From: GCA-2711565 sp963664245
GTDB taxonomy: Bacteria > Bacteroidota > Bacteroidia > Bacteroidales > GCA-2711565
Reading direction: 5' to 3'
Assembly: GCA_963664245.1 (NCBI GenBank)
Contig: OY760934.1
Coordinates: 2,852,001 to 2,916,000 of the forward strand
Length of the DNA: 64,000 nucleotides
Shown: positions 8,921 through 15,918 of the stretch, one piece after another
Numbering within the stretch: the stretch's first letter is position 1
Layout of the letters: every line of letters starts with the position of its first letter
The notes under the pieces: generated by a model
What the model was told of the DNA's origin: nothing
The model's database searches: none
Seen by the model: the letters and a program-made list of their open reading frames with translations, nothing else
Program-made: the position numbers and the translations under genes

Positions 8921-9313
8921 ATGGCAAAAAGTGTAGACATCTTAACCCCTTCCAGAAATTCCTTGGGATGTGGGACCAAACTTACAGGAGACATTGAATC
9001 AAATGGTGATTTTAGAATTGATGGTAAACTAATCGGCACAATTAAAACCAAAGGCAAAGTAGTCATCGGTGCAACAGGCTTTGTTGAAGGCGAAGTAATT
9101 TGCCAAAATGCCGATATTGAAGGTATCGTTAAAGCTAAAGTACAAGTGTCGGAGTTATTATCGTTAAGAGCAGAATCTAAATTGGATGGCGATGTAACTA
9201 CCGGTAAAATATCTATCGAGCCCGGAGCCAGGTTTTCTGGGTCATGTAAAATGGGTGGTGCCGAAGCAGTTTTGAAGCCTCTGCAAGAGGATGTTAGAAG
9301 ACAAGCAAGATAA
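8921..9313 (+). CDS. Bactofilin (polymer-forming cytoskeletal protein)
   Basis: A 130-residue protein with the bactofilin beta-helix core: alternating short hydrophobic strands such as LTGDIESNGDFRIDGKLIGT, then IKTKGKVVIGATGFVEGEV and so on, flanked by short unstructured tails. Bactofilins self-assemble into filaments without nucleotide and act as scaffolds for cell shape, peptidoglycan enzymes or polar complexes. I prefer the ATG at 8921, four bases after the porW stop, over the upstream in-frame ATG at 8900 that would overlap porW by 17 bp. The 3' end overlaps atpZ by 23 bp. It is a different subtype from the two 180-residue bactofilins at 41-42 kb. Confidence 0.88.
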   Translation: MAKSVDILTPSRNSLGCGTKLTGDIESNGDFRIDGKLIGTIKTKGKVVIGATGFVEGEVICQNADIEGIVKAKVQVSELLSLRAESKLDGDVTTGKISIEPGARFSGSCKMGGAEAVLKPLQEDVRRQAR

Positions 9314-9521
9314 AAAGAATGCATTAAAATCGTATGCACGTTATTCAAGCATTGCTATTCAGATGCTTGCAATTATCTTATTAGGTGTTTTTGGAGGAAT
9401 ACAATTAGATAAACTAATTAAGTGGGGTATTCCGGTATTTACAGTTTCGTTTTCATTTATATCAGTCATTTTAGCCATTTATTACGTAACCAAAGACTTT
9501 CTTAAAAAAGACAAATCATGA
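9291..9521 (+). CDS. atpZ: AtpZ/AtpI-family membrane protein
   Basis: A 76-residue protein with two predicted transmembrane helices (about 20-40 and 46-66). A GVFGGIQLDKL motif lies between them, matching the AtpZ/AtpI family that accompanies F1F0-ATP synthase operons and is implicated in assembly or cation transport. It overlaps the bactofilin gene upstream by 23 bp and the next membrane gene by 4 bp. In many Bacteroidota this gene is followed within two genes by atpB (subunit a) and the rest of the F0F1 operon; here the operon stops after the next gene. Confidence 0.78.
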   Translation: MLEDKQDKKNALKSYARYSSIAIQMLAIILLGVFGGIQLDKLIKWGIPVFTVSFSFISVILAIYYVTKDFLKKDKS

Positions 9522-9910
9522 AATCCTTATATATTTCATTCTTAAAAAAAACATTGATTTTTTCAGCCATAATTGCTGTTGTGGCTTTTGTTACAGCTTT
9601 CTTTTTGCCCGATAATTTAGTAACTCCTGCCATGCCCTTTTTGCTATTGTTTTTTGTCTCCATTTCATTAATAACCCATTACATGGTGATAAAAAGTTTT
9701 GCAAAAAGGATGAGCCAGTTTGCAAACTTTTTTATGATTTCCATTTTTGTAAAACTGCTTTTGTATATTGCAATTATTGTGGTTTATGCTATATTAAATC
9801 CTAAAGACTTATTGCCTTTTGTTATTACCTTTTTTGTGTTTTATTTATTTTACACCTTGTTTGAATTGGTGGAAATCCTAAAAGTACAGAAAGCCCAAAA
9901 GAAAGGTTGA
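9518..9910 (+). CDS. Small four-helix membrane protein, AtpI-like, next to atpZ
   Basis: The 130-residue product is almost entirely hydrophobic with four predicted transmembrane helices (about 12-30, 38-56, 68-92 and 98-118) and a short basic tail. It overlaps atpZ by 4 bp (ATGA). By position it corresponds to the unnamed AtpI-like gene that sits between atpZ and atpB in Bacteroidota ATP-synthase operons. No catalytic motif is visible. The gene ends the operon; the following 111 bp hold only a weak AT hairpin, and the next gene belongs to pterin metabolism. The functional link to ATP synthase is inferred from gene order only. Confidence 0.65.
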   Translation: MKSLYISFLKKTLIFSAIIAVVAFVTAFFLPDNLVTPAMPFLLLFFVSISLITHYMVIKSFAKRMSQFANFFMISIFVKLLLYIAIIVVYAILNPKDLLPFVITFFVFYLFYTLFELVEILKVQKAQKKG

Positions 9911-10021
9911 TCTCAAAATTTAGTTAATAATTCTTAATCCCTTGAAGCTTTTATTAAAAAGCATTACTTTTATATTCGGATCGCAACTATATAAAACTAT
10001 CGAAAACAAAATACCTCAATC

Positions 10022-10441
10022 ATGATTTATATTACCCGCAGGGAGCGTTTTAATGCCGCCCACCGGCTTTTTTTACCTGAGTATTCGGATGAAGAAAACC
10101 TAAATGTTTTTGGGAAATGTTCGAACCCCAATTGGCATGGGCATAATTATGAATTGTTTGTTACCGTTAAAGGTGAAGTTAACCCTAAAACCGGTTTCCT
10201 GGTAAACCTGAAGGATTTGAGTAAACTGATTGAACATTTGGTTATTGAAAAACTGGATCATAAGAATATTAACCTGGAAGTGGATTTTATGCAAGGGAAA
10301 TTAGCTTCATCAGAAAATCTGGCTATTTCTGTTTGGGAAGAGTTGGAAAGTCCTGTCAATGAATTAGGTGCAGAGTTGCATAGTGTTAAGTTGTACGAAT
10401 CAGAGAATAATTTTGTCGAATACTTTGGGTCAAATCATTAA
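10022..10441 (+). CDS. 6-pyruvoyl-tetrahydropterin synthase family protein (QueD/PTPS)
   Basis: This 139-residue T-fold enzyme acts on 7,8-dihydroneopterin triphosphate made by FolE. Zinc ligands are H14, H39 and H41 (HGH), the catalytic cysteine is C33, and an LDHKNIN segment and YESENNF near the C-terminus complete the active site. The spacing C-x5-HGH (CSNPNWHGHNY) resembles eukaryotic-type PTPS (CNNPNGHGHNY) rather than classical QueD, where the spacing is C-x3-HGH. The product may thus be 6-pyruvoyl-tetrahydropterin rather than, or as well as, the queuosine precursor 6-carboxy-tetrahydropterin. folE follows after 25 bp, a clear functional pairing. The family is certain; the exact reaction is not. 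Confidence 0.87.
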   Translation: MIYITRRERFNAAHRLFLPEYSDEENLNVFGKCSNPNWHGHNYELFVTVKGEVNPKTGFLVNLKDLSKLIEHLVIEKLDHKNINLEVDFMQGKLASSENLAISVWEELESPVNELGAELHSVKLYESENNFVEYFGSNH

Positions 10442-10466
10442 TTTTGTCCCCTTGAAAAAATATTTT

Positions 10467-11084
10467 ATGGAAAAGAATGGAAATATCATAGGTTATGAAA
10501 GAATTGAAAATCATAACTCCGAAGCACTAGAAAAATTACAATATCATTACAAAGAAATATTAGGCTTAATTGGGGAAGATCCGGAGCGTGAAGGATTGCT
10601 GGATACTCCTAAAAGAGTTGCTAAAGCCATGCAATTTTTAACCCAGGGCTACGATCACGACCCGGTTGAGATTTTAAAATCGGCGAAGTTTAAGGAAGAT
10701 TACCGTGAGATGGTCATCGTGAAAGATATTGAAATCTACTCCATGTGCGAGCATCACATGATCCCGTTTATCGGCAAGGCACACGTGGCTTATATCCCAA
10801 ACGGCTATATTACCGGGCTTAGTAAAATTGCCCGTGTTGTAGAAGCCTATGCCCGCCGTTTGCAGGTGCAGGAACGCTTAACCACGCAAATCAAGGAAGC
10901 TATTGATTCAACCTTGAACCCGCTTGGCGTTGCTGTGGTTATTGAGGCTAAACACCTTTGCATGGCCATGCGCGGCATTCAAAAACAAAACTCGGTAACA
11001 ACCACTTCTGATTTTACGGGAGCTTTTAAACGCGAAGAAACCCGTGCCGAGTTTATTCATTTAATTGGTTCTAGATTACATTAA
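10467..11084 (+). CDS. folE: GTP cyclohydrolase I
   Basis: FolE converts GTP to 7,8-dihydroneopterin triphosphate, the entry point to folate and, with the neighbouring PTPS-like enzyme, to other pterins or queuosine. The 205-residue product has the characteristic DTPKRVAKAM segment, the zinc motif SMCEHHMIPF, the GLSKIARVVEAYARRLQ region with VQERLT, and the second zinc cysteine in CMAMRGIQ. I chose the ATG at 10467, 25 bp after the PTPS gene. A longer in-frame start at 10368 would overlap that gene by 74 bp and add an unconserved tail. Confidence 0.96.
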   Translation: MEKNGNIIGYERIENHNSEALEKLQYHYKEILGLIGEDPEREGLLDTPKRVAKAMQFLTQGYDHDPVEILKSAKFKEDYREMVIVKDIEIYSMCEHHMIPFIGKAHVAYIPNGYITGLSKIARVVEAYARRLQVQERLTTQIKEAIDSTLNPLGVAVVIEAKHLCMAMRGIQKQNSVTTTSDFTGAFKREETRAEFIHLIGSRLH

Positions 11085-11103
11085 TAAAAATTTTGAAATT
11101 ATC

Positions 11104-11829
11104 ATGGAAGAAAGAAATACATATCGTGTAGAAGAAAGAAGTTTTCAGCAGGTATCTGTGGCCCGTTCATTCATGGCCAATGTGTTCTCGTGGATGTTTT
11201 TGGCTTTGGCGGTAAGTGCTTTTACGGCTTATTTGTTTGCTTCAAATCCGGTATTGCTCAGAAGTCTGTACGTTCCTGACACAAAAGCTTTAACGTTCTT
11301 AGGGATTATCGTGATGTTCTCACCCTTTGCCTTTGTTTTAATCATGACCATGCGTATGCACCGCTTATCGTTTCAAACCCTGTCATTATTATTTATGGTT
11401 TTTGCCATCCTGATAGGAATGAGTTTGAGTTCTATTTTGTTAATTTATACCGCAAGTTCTATTTTCTTGACATTTGTGGTTACGGCAGGGACCTTTGGTT
11501 TTATGGCATTTTTAGGCTATACCACCAAAACCGATTTAACAAAATTCGGTTCAATCATGATGATGGGGCTGGTAGGCATTATCATTGCCAGTATTGTTAA
11601 CTTCTTTATGAGAAGCGAAACGTTTGATTATATGATTAGCTTTATCGGCGTTTTGATATTCACCGGATTAACTGCTTATGATGTTCAAAAACTGAAAAGA
11701 ATTGCCAACGGGCAAATGTATGGCAGCTTGCCCATGGGAAAGATTGCCATCTTAGGAGCATTAAATTTATATCTTGACTTTATTAATTTATTCCTATTTT
11801 TGCTGCGTTTTTTAGGAAATCGAAAATAG
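11104..11829 (+). CDS. Bax inhibitor-1/YccA family membrane protein
   Basis: The 241-residue protein has seven predicted transmembrane helices and the BI-1/UPF0005 signature. The C-terminal half reads IGVLIFTGLTAYDVQKLK, a characteristic motif of this family, followed by the ALNLYLDFINLFLFLLRF helix with the conserved acidic residue. Bacterial BI-1 proteins are inner-membrane proteins associated with pH-sensitive calcium leak (BsYetJ) or modulation of FtsH (YccA). I chose the ATG at 11104 because an alternative TTG at 11065 lies inside folE. It follows folE by 19 bp and precedes fabD by 39 bp, but no common pathway is evident. Confidence 0.9.
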   Translation: MEERNTYRVEERSFQQVSVARSFMANVFSWMFLALAVSAFTAYLFASNPVLLRSLYVPDTKALTFLGIIVMFSPFAFVLIMTMRMHRLSFQTLSLLFMVFAILIGMSLSSILLIYTASSIFLTFVVTAGTFGFMAFLGYTTKTDLTKFGSIMMMGLVGIIIASIVNFFMRSETFDYMISFIGVLIFTGLTAYDVQKLKRIANGQMYGSLPMGKIAILGALNLYLDFINLFLFLLRFLGNRK

Positions 11830-11868
11830 AAAAAAGACAATTATTATTTTTAAATAAATCACAATAGC

Positions 11869-12747
11869 ATGAAAGCATATGTGTTTCCCGGACAGGGAGC
11901 CCAATTCGTAGGAATGGGAAAAGATTTGTATGAAAATTCACCAAAGGCCAAAGATCTTTTTGAAAAGGCCAACAGTATATTAAAGTTCCGTATTACTGAT
12001 TTAATGTTTGAAGGAACCGACGAAGATTTAAAACAAACAAAAGTTACTCAGCCTGCCATTTTCCTTCATTCGGTAATATTAGCAACTACCTTGGGCGAAG
12101 ATTTTAAACCCGATATGGTAGCCGGCCACTCTTTGGGTGAGTTTTCGGCATTGGTAGCCAATAAAACCTTATCGTTTGAAGATGGGCTAAAATTGGTTTA
12201 TGCCCGTGCAATGGCTATGCAAAAAGCCTGTGAGTTGAACCCTTCAACCATGGCTGCAATTATCGGATTGGAAGACGAAAAAGTGGAAGATATTTTAAAA
12301 TCAATTACCGGTGAAGTAGTTATTCCTGCGAATTACAACTGTCCTGGACAATTGGTTATTTCCGGTTCAAATGCAGGTATTGCCAAAGCTTGCGAATTAT
12401 TGAAAGATGCCGGCGCCAAAAGAGCCTTGCCTCTGAAAGTAGGTGGTGCTTTTCATTCACCATTGATGGAACCTGCACGTGTTGAATTGGCAAAAGCAAT
12501 TAATAGTACAAATTTTCATCGTGGAATTTGCCCAATCTATCAAAATGTTACCGGGCAATCGGTTACTGATCCCGAAATTATTAAAACAAATTTGAATTCT
12601 CAGCTTACTTCGCCGGTTCGTTGGACACAAATCATGAAAAATATGATTGCCAATGGCGTTAAAACTGTTGTTGAGGTTGGCCCGGGAACTGTTCTTCAGG
12701 GCTTGTTCAAAAAAATGGATCGTACCATTGAAACCATGAGTGCCTAA
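11869..12747 (+). CDS. fabD: Malonyl-CoA:ACP transacylase FabD
   Basis: FabD loads malonyl groups from CoA onto acyl carrier protein for fatty acid synthesis in the cytoplasm. The 292-residue protein opens with the conserved VFPGQGAQFVGMG. It carries the nucleophile elbow GHSLGEFSAL (Ser in GxSxG) and ends with the VEVGPGTVLQGLFKK segment typical of the family. The catalytic histidine is in GGAFHSPLM. No other fab gene lies nearby. A strong intrinsic terminator follows 32 bp after the stop. Confidence 0.95.
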   Translation: MKAYVFPGQGAQFVGMGKDLYENSPKAKDLFEKANSILKFRITDLMFEGTDEDLKQTKVTQPAIFLHSVILATTLGEDFKPDMVAGHSLGEFSALVANKTLSFEDGLKLVYARAMAMQKACELNPSTMAAIIGLEDEKVEDILKSITGEVVIPANYNCPGQLVISGSNAGIAKACELLKDAGAKRALPLKVGGAFHSPLMEPARVELAKAINSTNFHRGICPIYQNVTGQSVTDPEIIKTNLNSQLTSPVRWTQIMKNMIANGVKTVVEVGPGTVLQGLFKKMDRTIETMSA

Positions 12748-12779
12748 AAAATCTGTTAATAATTTTATTAATACATAAC

Positions 12780-12820
12780 AAATACACTTTTCTTAATAAT
12801 AAAGAAAAGTGTATTTTTGT
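12780..12820 (+). terminator. Intrinsic terminator after fabD
   Basis: A perfect 15-bp stem (12780-12794 paired with 12802-12816) with a 7-nt loop is followed by a T run. The arms read AATACACTTTTCTT and AAGAAAAGTGTATT. It separates fabD from the methyltransferase gene and argues that the methyltransferase starts at ATG 12841 from its own promoter, since an upstream TTG at 12817 lies inside the hairpin. Confidence 0.88.
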
Positions 12821-12840
12821 ATTGGGATATAATTATTATT

Positions 12841-13659
12841 ATGAAGGCATTTCATGTAGTGGGACTTCTGAATCATTTCTTCAGGGCTAAATCTAAATTT
12901 AAAATTCATTCTCCTTTTGTTTATGAGCTTACAGCTAAGGTCTTCCATTCAAAGGTTCCTGTTGAGGTTATGAATGAGATTAAAAAACGACGAAAGGCTC
13001 TTCGTAAAAACAGAACCATTCTTGAAATTGTTGATTTTGGCGCAGGTTCGCAAAAAAAGAAAAAAGTAAAATCAAAAATCACAAATGCTAGTTACAGGTC
13101 TGATTTTAAAGCGGTACAAAAAATTGCAGGAACTTCTTTATTGCGACAAAAGTATGTAAACCTTGTATATAATCTGGTTGCCCATTTAAATCCCGGAAAT
13201 ATTGTCGAGTTAGGAACTTCCTTGGGAATAACCACCAGTGCGATGGCAATGGCAGCTCCAAATGCAAAAATCTATTCTTTGGAAGGATGTGCCAGCATAG
13301 CATCGGTCGCACAAGGGGTTTTTGATCGCCTCGGGCTAAAAAACATTCAACTTAAATTAGGCGAATTTGATACGGTTTTGCCAAATCTTATTAAAAACCT
13401 AAACAGCGTTGATCTTGTTTTCTTTGATGGGAACCACCGTAGAAAACCAACCATTAAGTATTTTAAGCAGTTTTTGCCCCTGAAGCATAACGATACCGTT
13501 TTTATTTTTGATGATATTCATTGGTCGAAAGGAATGCTTGAGGCCTGGAATTACATAAAAGATCATCCTGATACCGTTGTTACCATTGACTTGTTTGAGA
13601 TGGGTATCGTATTTTTTAGAAAAGAGCTAACTCCACAGCACTTTATTTACAGGTTTTAA
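12841..13659 (+). CDS. Class I SAM-dependent methyltransferase (O-methyltransferase-like)
   Basis: The protein has 272 residues. An N-terminal extension of about 100 residues (HSPFVYELTAKVF, basic helices) precedes a Rossmann methyltransferase core. The SAM-binding motif I is VELGTSLG (122-129), motif II has an acidic SLEG segment, and DLVFFDGNHRR plus FIFDDIHWSKGM resemble the metal/substrate region of catechol-O-methyltransferase-like Methyltransf_24 proteins. The substrate is unknown. Close proteins with the same long N-terminal region are, as I recall, widespread in Bacteroidota and unannotated. The gene stands between two terminator-bounded units, ahead of the ABC ATPase. Confidence 0.75.
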   Translation: MKAFHVVGLLNHFFRAKSKFKIHSPFVYELTAKVFHSKVPVEVMNEIKKRRKALRKNRTILEIVDFGAGSQKKKKVKSKITNASYRSDFKAVQKIAGTSLLRQKYVNLVYNLVAHLNPGNIVELGTSLGITTSAMAMAAPNAKIYSLEGCASIASVAQGVFDRLGLKNIQLKLGEFDTVLPNLIKNLNSVDLVFFDGNHRRKPTIKYFKQFLPLKHNDTVFIFDDIHWSKGMLEAWNYIKDHPDTVVTIDLFEMGIVFFRKELTPQHFIYRF

Positions 13660-13704
13660 CTATTTTTGTTTAATCTGTTTTAATTTTAAAAATTTCTTTT
13701 TCTT

Positions 13705-14418
13705 ATGGAAGTCATTAAACTTCACGATATACGTCGTTATTTTCAGGTTGGAACCGAAACGGTAAAAGCGTTACGTTCAATTACCTTATCCGTTAAACAA
13801 AATGAATTTGTTGCCCTGATGGGACCTTCGGGCTCAGGAAAATCTACTCTGATGAATATTCTGGGATGCCTGGATACACCTACAAGTGGACAATATGTTT
13901 TAAATGGACAGGATGTTAGCCAGATGAATGATAATGAGTTGGCTGAAATCAGAAACAAAGAGATAGGGTTTATTTTCCAGACTTTTAATTTATTGCCCCG
14001 TTCCACGGCCATCGAAAATGTAATGCTGCCGCTTATTTATGCCGGTTTTCGTAAGGCCGATCGTTATGAAAGAGCCAAAAAAGTTTTGGATGCCGTAAAC
14101 CTTACTGATCGTATCCTTCACAAGCCGAACGAACTTTCTGGCGGTCAGCGTCAACGGGTTGCAGTAGCCAGGGCTTTGGTAAATAAACCATCCATTATCT
14201 TAGCCGATGAGCCTACCGGAAACCTTGATTCTAAAACTTCGGTAGAAATTATGGGGTTGCTTGAAGAAATTCACCGTGCCGGGAACACCATTATTGTTGT
14301 AACCCACGAAGAAGATATTGCTAAACATGCACACCGGATTATCCGTTTAATTGACGGGGAAATCGCATCAGATAAAAGGAATGAGAATATAATTACAATA
14401 CGAGATTATAAGAAATAG
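13705..14418 (+). CDS. ABC transporter ATP-binding protein, MacB/LolD type
   Basis: This 237-residue ATPase carries GPSGSGKST (Walker A), IFQTFNLLPR (Q-loop), LSGGQRQRVAVARAL (signature), ILADEPTGNLD (Walker B/D-loop) and VVTHE (switch His). The DEPTGNLD form and the LMNILGCLD segment are typical of MacB, LolD and FtsE-like ATPases that drive tripartite efflux or lipoprotein extraction rather than uptake. No permease gene (FtsX/MacB type) lies beside it, so its membrane partner must be encoded elsewhere. The pduO gene follows after 3 bp, probably on the same transcript. The substrate cannot be deduced. Confidence 0.88.
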   Translation: MEVIKLHDIRRYFQVGTETVKALRSITLSVKQNEFVALMGPSGSGKSTLMNILGCLDTPTSGQYVLNGQDVSQMNDNELAEIRNKEIGFIFQTFNLLPRSTAIENVMLPLIYAGFRKADRYERAKKVLDAVNLTDRILHKPNELSGGQRQRVAVARALVNKPSIILADEPTGNLDSKTSVEIMGLLEEIHRAGNTIIVVTHEEDIAKHAHRIIRLIDGEIASDKRNENIITIRDYKK

Positions 14419-14421
14419 TGC

Positions 14422-14982
14422 ATGGCAGGAGGATGGAAAATATATACGAAAACCGGTGATAAAGGCGAAACTTCTTTAATTGGTGGTAGCCGTGTTCCTA
14501 AATACCACGACCGGATTGAAGCTTACGGCACTGTTGATGAATTAAATTCATACCTTGGTTTGATCCGTGATATAACTTCCGATAAAAAAGTTAAAGATCA
14601 TTTACTACTCATCCAGGAACGCTTATTTGTGTTAGAATCTTCTTTAGCAACTGATCCGGAAGGTAATGTTAACAGGGAACTTCCTACGATTGCAGAAAAA
14701 GACATCGTTTTTCTGGAAAATGAGATCGATGAAATGAATAAAACCCTTCCTGATTTAACCTCTTTTGTATTGCCAGGCGGAGATATTCTTTCATCGCATT
14801 GCCACGTTGCCCGCACCATTTGCCGCCGGGCCGAGCGTATTACTATTAAATTGGCAACCATCTTTCCGGTACAGGAACTTGATATAAAATATTTGAACCG
14901 TTTATCCGACTTTTTATTTGTGCTGGCACGTAAATTTGTTTACGACAGAGGAGGTGAAGAAATCCCCTGGAAAACAAAATAA
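14422..14982 (+). CDS. pduO: Cob(I)alamin adenosyltransferase, PduO type
   Basis: The enzyme transfers the 5'-deoxyadenosyl group of ATP to Co(I) corrinoids, making adenosylcobalamin for mutases and for the salvage pathway. The 186-residue protein carries the ATP-binding TKTGDKGETSLIGG loop near the N-terminus, the RIEAYGTVDELNSYLG motif, and the RTICRRAER motif in the C-terminal helix, all hallmarks of PduO (MMAB-type) enzymes. It sits 3 bp after the ABC ATPase gene and has no cobalamin riboswitch upstream. The rest of B12 uptake and salvage is about 31 kb away at 45-53 kb. The start ATG at 14422 is followed by a purine-rich AGGAGG that is inside the coding sequence. Confidence 0.93.
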   Translation: MAGGWKIYTKTGDKGETSLIGGSRVPKYHDRIEAYGTVDELNSYLGLIRDITSDKKVKDHLLLIQERLFVLESSLATDPEGNVNRELPTIAEKDIVFLENEIDEMNKTLPDLTSFVLPGGDILSSHCHVARTICRRAERITIKLATIFPVQELDIKYLNRLSDFLFVLARKFVYDRGGEEIPWKTK

Positions 14983-15057
14983 ATCCCTTTCTTGTATCTT
15001 CTTGCTAATCTTTGAAAAACAGTTTTATAGCAAAATGGAATAATTTTTTATATTTAT

Positions 15058-15088
15058 ATTGACTTGAATCAAAAAAAATATATTTTTG
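15058..15088 (+). promoter_or_regulatory. Bacteroidota promoter for the DUF2795 gene
   Basis: TTG at 15059-15061 is separated by 19 bp from TATTTTTG at 15081-15088, fitting the TTTG-N19-TAnnTTTG consensus apart from the first T. It places the transcription start near 15095 and rules out the in-frame TTG at 15064 as start codon, so the gene should begin at ATG 15118. Confidence 0.6.
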
Positions 15089-15117
15089 CAAAAAAATTAA
15101 ACCTTATACTCTTTGAT

Positions 15118-15339
15118 ATGTATTGGACTTTAGAATTAGCATCAAAATTAGAGGATGCGCCTTGGCCTGCCACAAAAGAAGAATTAATTGATTATTCAGT
15201 TCGTTCGGGGGCACCAATGGAGGTTATTGAAAACCTTAAAGAAATTGAGGATGAGGGCGAAGTATATGAAAGTATTGAAGATCTTTGGCCCGATTATCCG
15301 ACACGGGAGGATTTCTTCTTTCACGAAGATGAATATTAA
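15118..15339 (+). CDS. DUF2795 family small acidic protein
   Basis: A 73-residue acidic protein beginning MYWTLELASKLEDAPWPATKEELIDYSVRSGAP, which matches the DUF2795 pattern (W-PATKxELIxYA..xGAP.EV...L). An extremely acidic C-terminus follows, rich in Glu, Asp and aromatic residues (DLWPDYPTREDFFF). Members of this family are common and very conserved in Bacteroidota, but their function is unknown. The gene is monocistronic, with a recognisable promoter at 15058-15088 and a terminator at 15361. Confidence 0.82.
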   Translation: MYWTLELASKLEDAPWPATKEELIDYSVRSGAPMEVIENLKEIEDEGEVYESIEDLWPDYPTREDFFFHEDEY

Positions 15340-15360
15340 GATAGATAAAGAGAAAGATGA

Positions 15361-15384
15361 AGCCACCGAAAAGTGGCTTTTTTT
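15361..15384 (+). terminator. Intrinsic terminator after the DUF2795 gene
   Basis: Arms AGCCAC (15361-15366) and GTGGCT (15373-15378) with loop CGAAAA are followed by six or more T. It lies between the convergent DUF2795 gene and rsmD. Confidence 0.8.
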
Positions 15385-15387
15385 ATG

Positions 15388-15918
15388 CTATTTAAAAAAC
15401 GAAAAATTCACATTGCCGTATTTGCGGTGTTCTTCAAAATGAGGGTGATTTTCAAAGGTGTTTTTTCGCGAATGTTCCAGGATAAACATTCCTCCGTCGT
15501 TCAATAAATTATTTTCAAAAATTAAATCAGGAATCTCCGGTATTTCTTCCAGGTCGTAAGGCGGATCGGCAAAAATAATATCGTATTTATTTTTACCCGG
15601 AGCTAAAATTTTGAACACGTTTGCCTTGATGGCTTTTATCTGATCCAGTTTCAATTCTTTTGCTGAACGCTTAATAAAATCAATGCAGCGGTAATTTTGG
15701 TCAACAGCAGTAATTTCAGTCGCCTGACGCGATGCAAACTCCAACGAAATACTTCCGGTTCCCGCAAATAAATCCAATACTTTTACGGCTTCAAAATCAA
15801 CCCGGTTGTTGAGCACATTAAACAGGCTTTCTTTTGCAAAATCAGTCGTGGGCCTAACGGGTAAATTTTTAGGCGGATGCAAGCGTTTTCCTTTGTGGGT
15901 TCCGCTTATAATTCGCAT
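15388..15918 (-). CDS. rsmD: 16S rRNA (guanine966-N2)-methyltransferase RsmD
   Basis: RsmD methylates N2 of G966 in 16S rRNA on the assembling small subunit. The 176-residue protein begins MRIISGTHKGKRL and carries SAM motif DLFAGTGS (49-56) and the catalytic N6/N2-methyltransferase motif DPPY (118-121) in IIFADPPYDL. These are diagnostic. It overlaps the DUF3822 gene upstream by 13 bp, an arrangement typical of Bacteroidota. Confidence 0.94.
   Translation of the reverse strand: MRIISGTHKGKRLHPPKNLPVRPTTDFAKESLFNVLNNRVDFEAVKVLDLFAGTGSISLEFASRQATEITAVDQNYRCIDFIKRSAKELKLDQIKAIKANVFKILAPGKNKYDIIFADPPYDLEEIPEIPDLIFENNLLNDGGMFILEHSRKNTFENHPHFEEHRKYGNVNFSFFK

Noticed and set aside
8818..9348. 176-codon minus-strand frame opposite the bactofilin gene
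   Set aside because: Antisense to the bactofilin gene with clear beta-helix coding on the plus strand; no domain or start signal of its own.
9945..9966. Hairpin GCTTTT/AAAAGC after the AtpI-like gene
   Set aside because: Only a 6-bp, A/T-rich stem with no following T run; not supportable as a terminator.
12817..12841. Upstream TTG start for the methyltransferase
   Set aside because: It lies inside the fabD terminator hairpin and adds unconserved residues; ATG 12841 is better.
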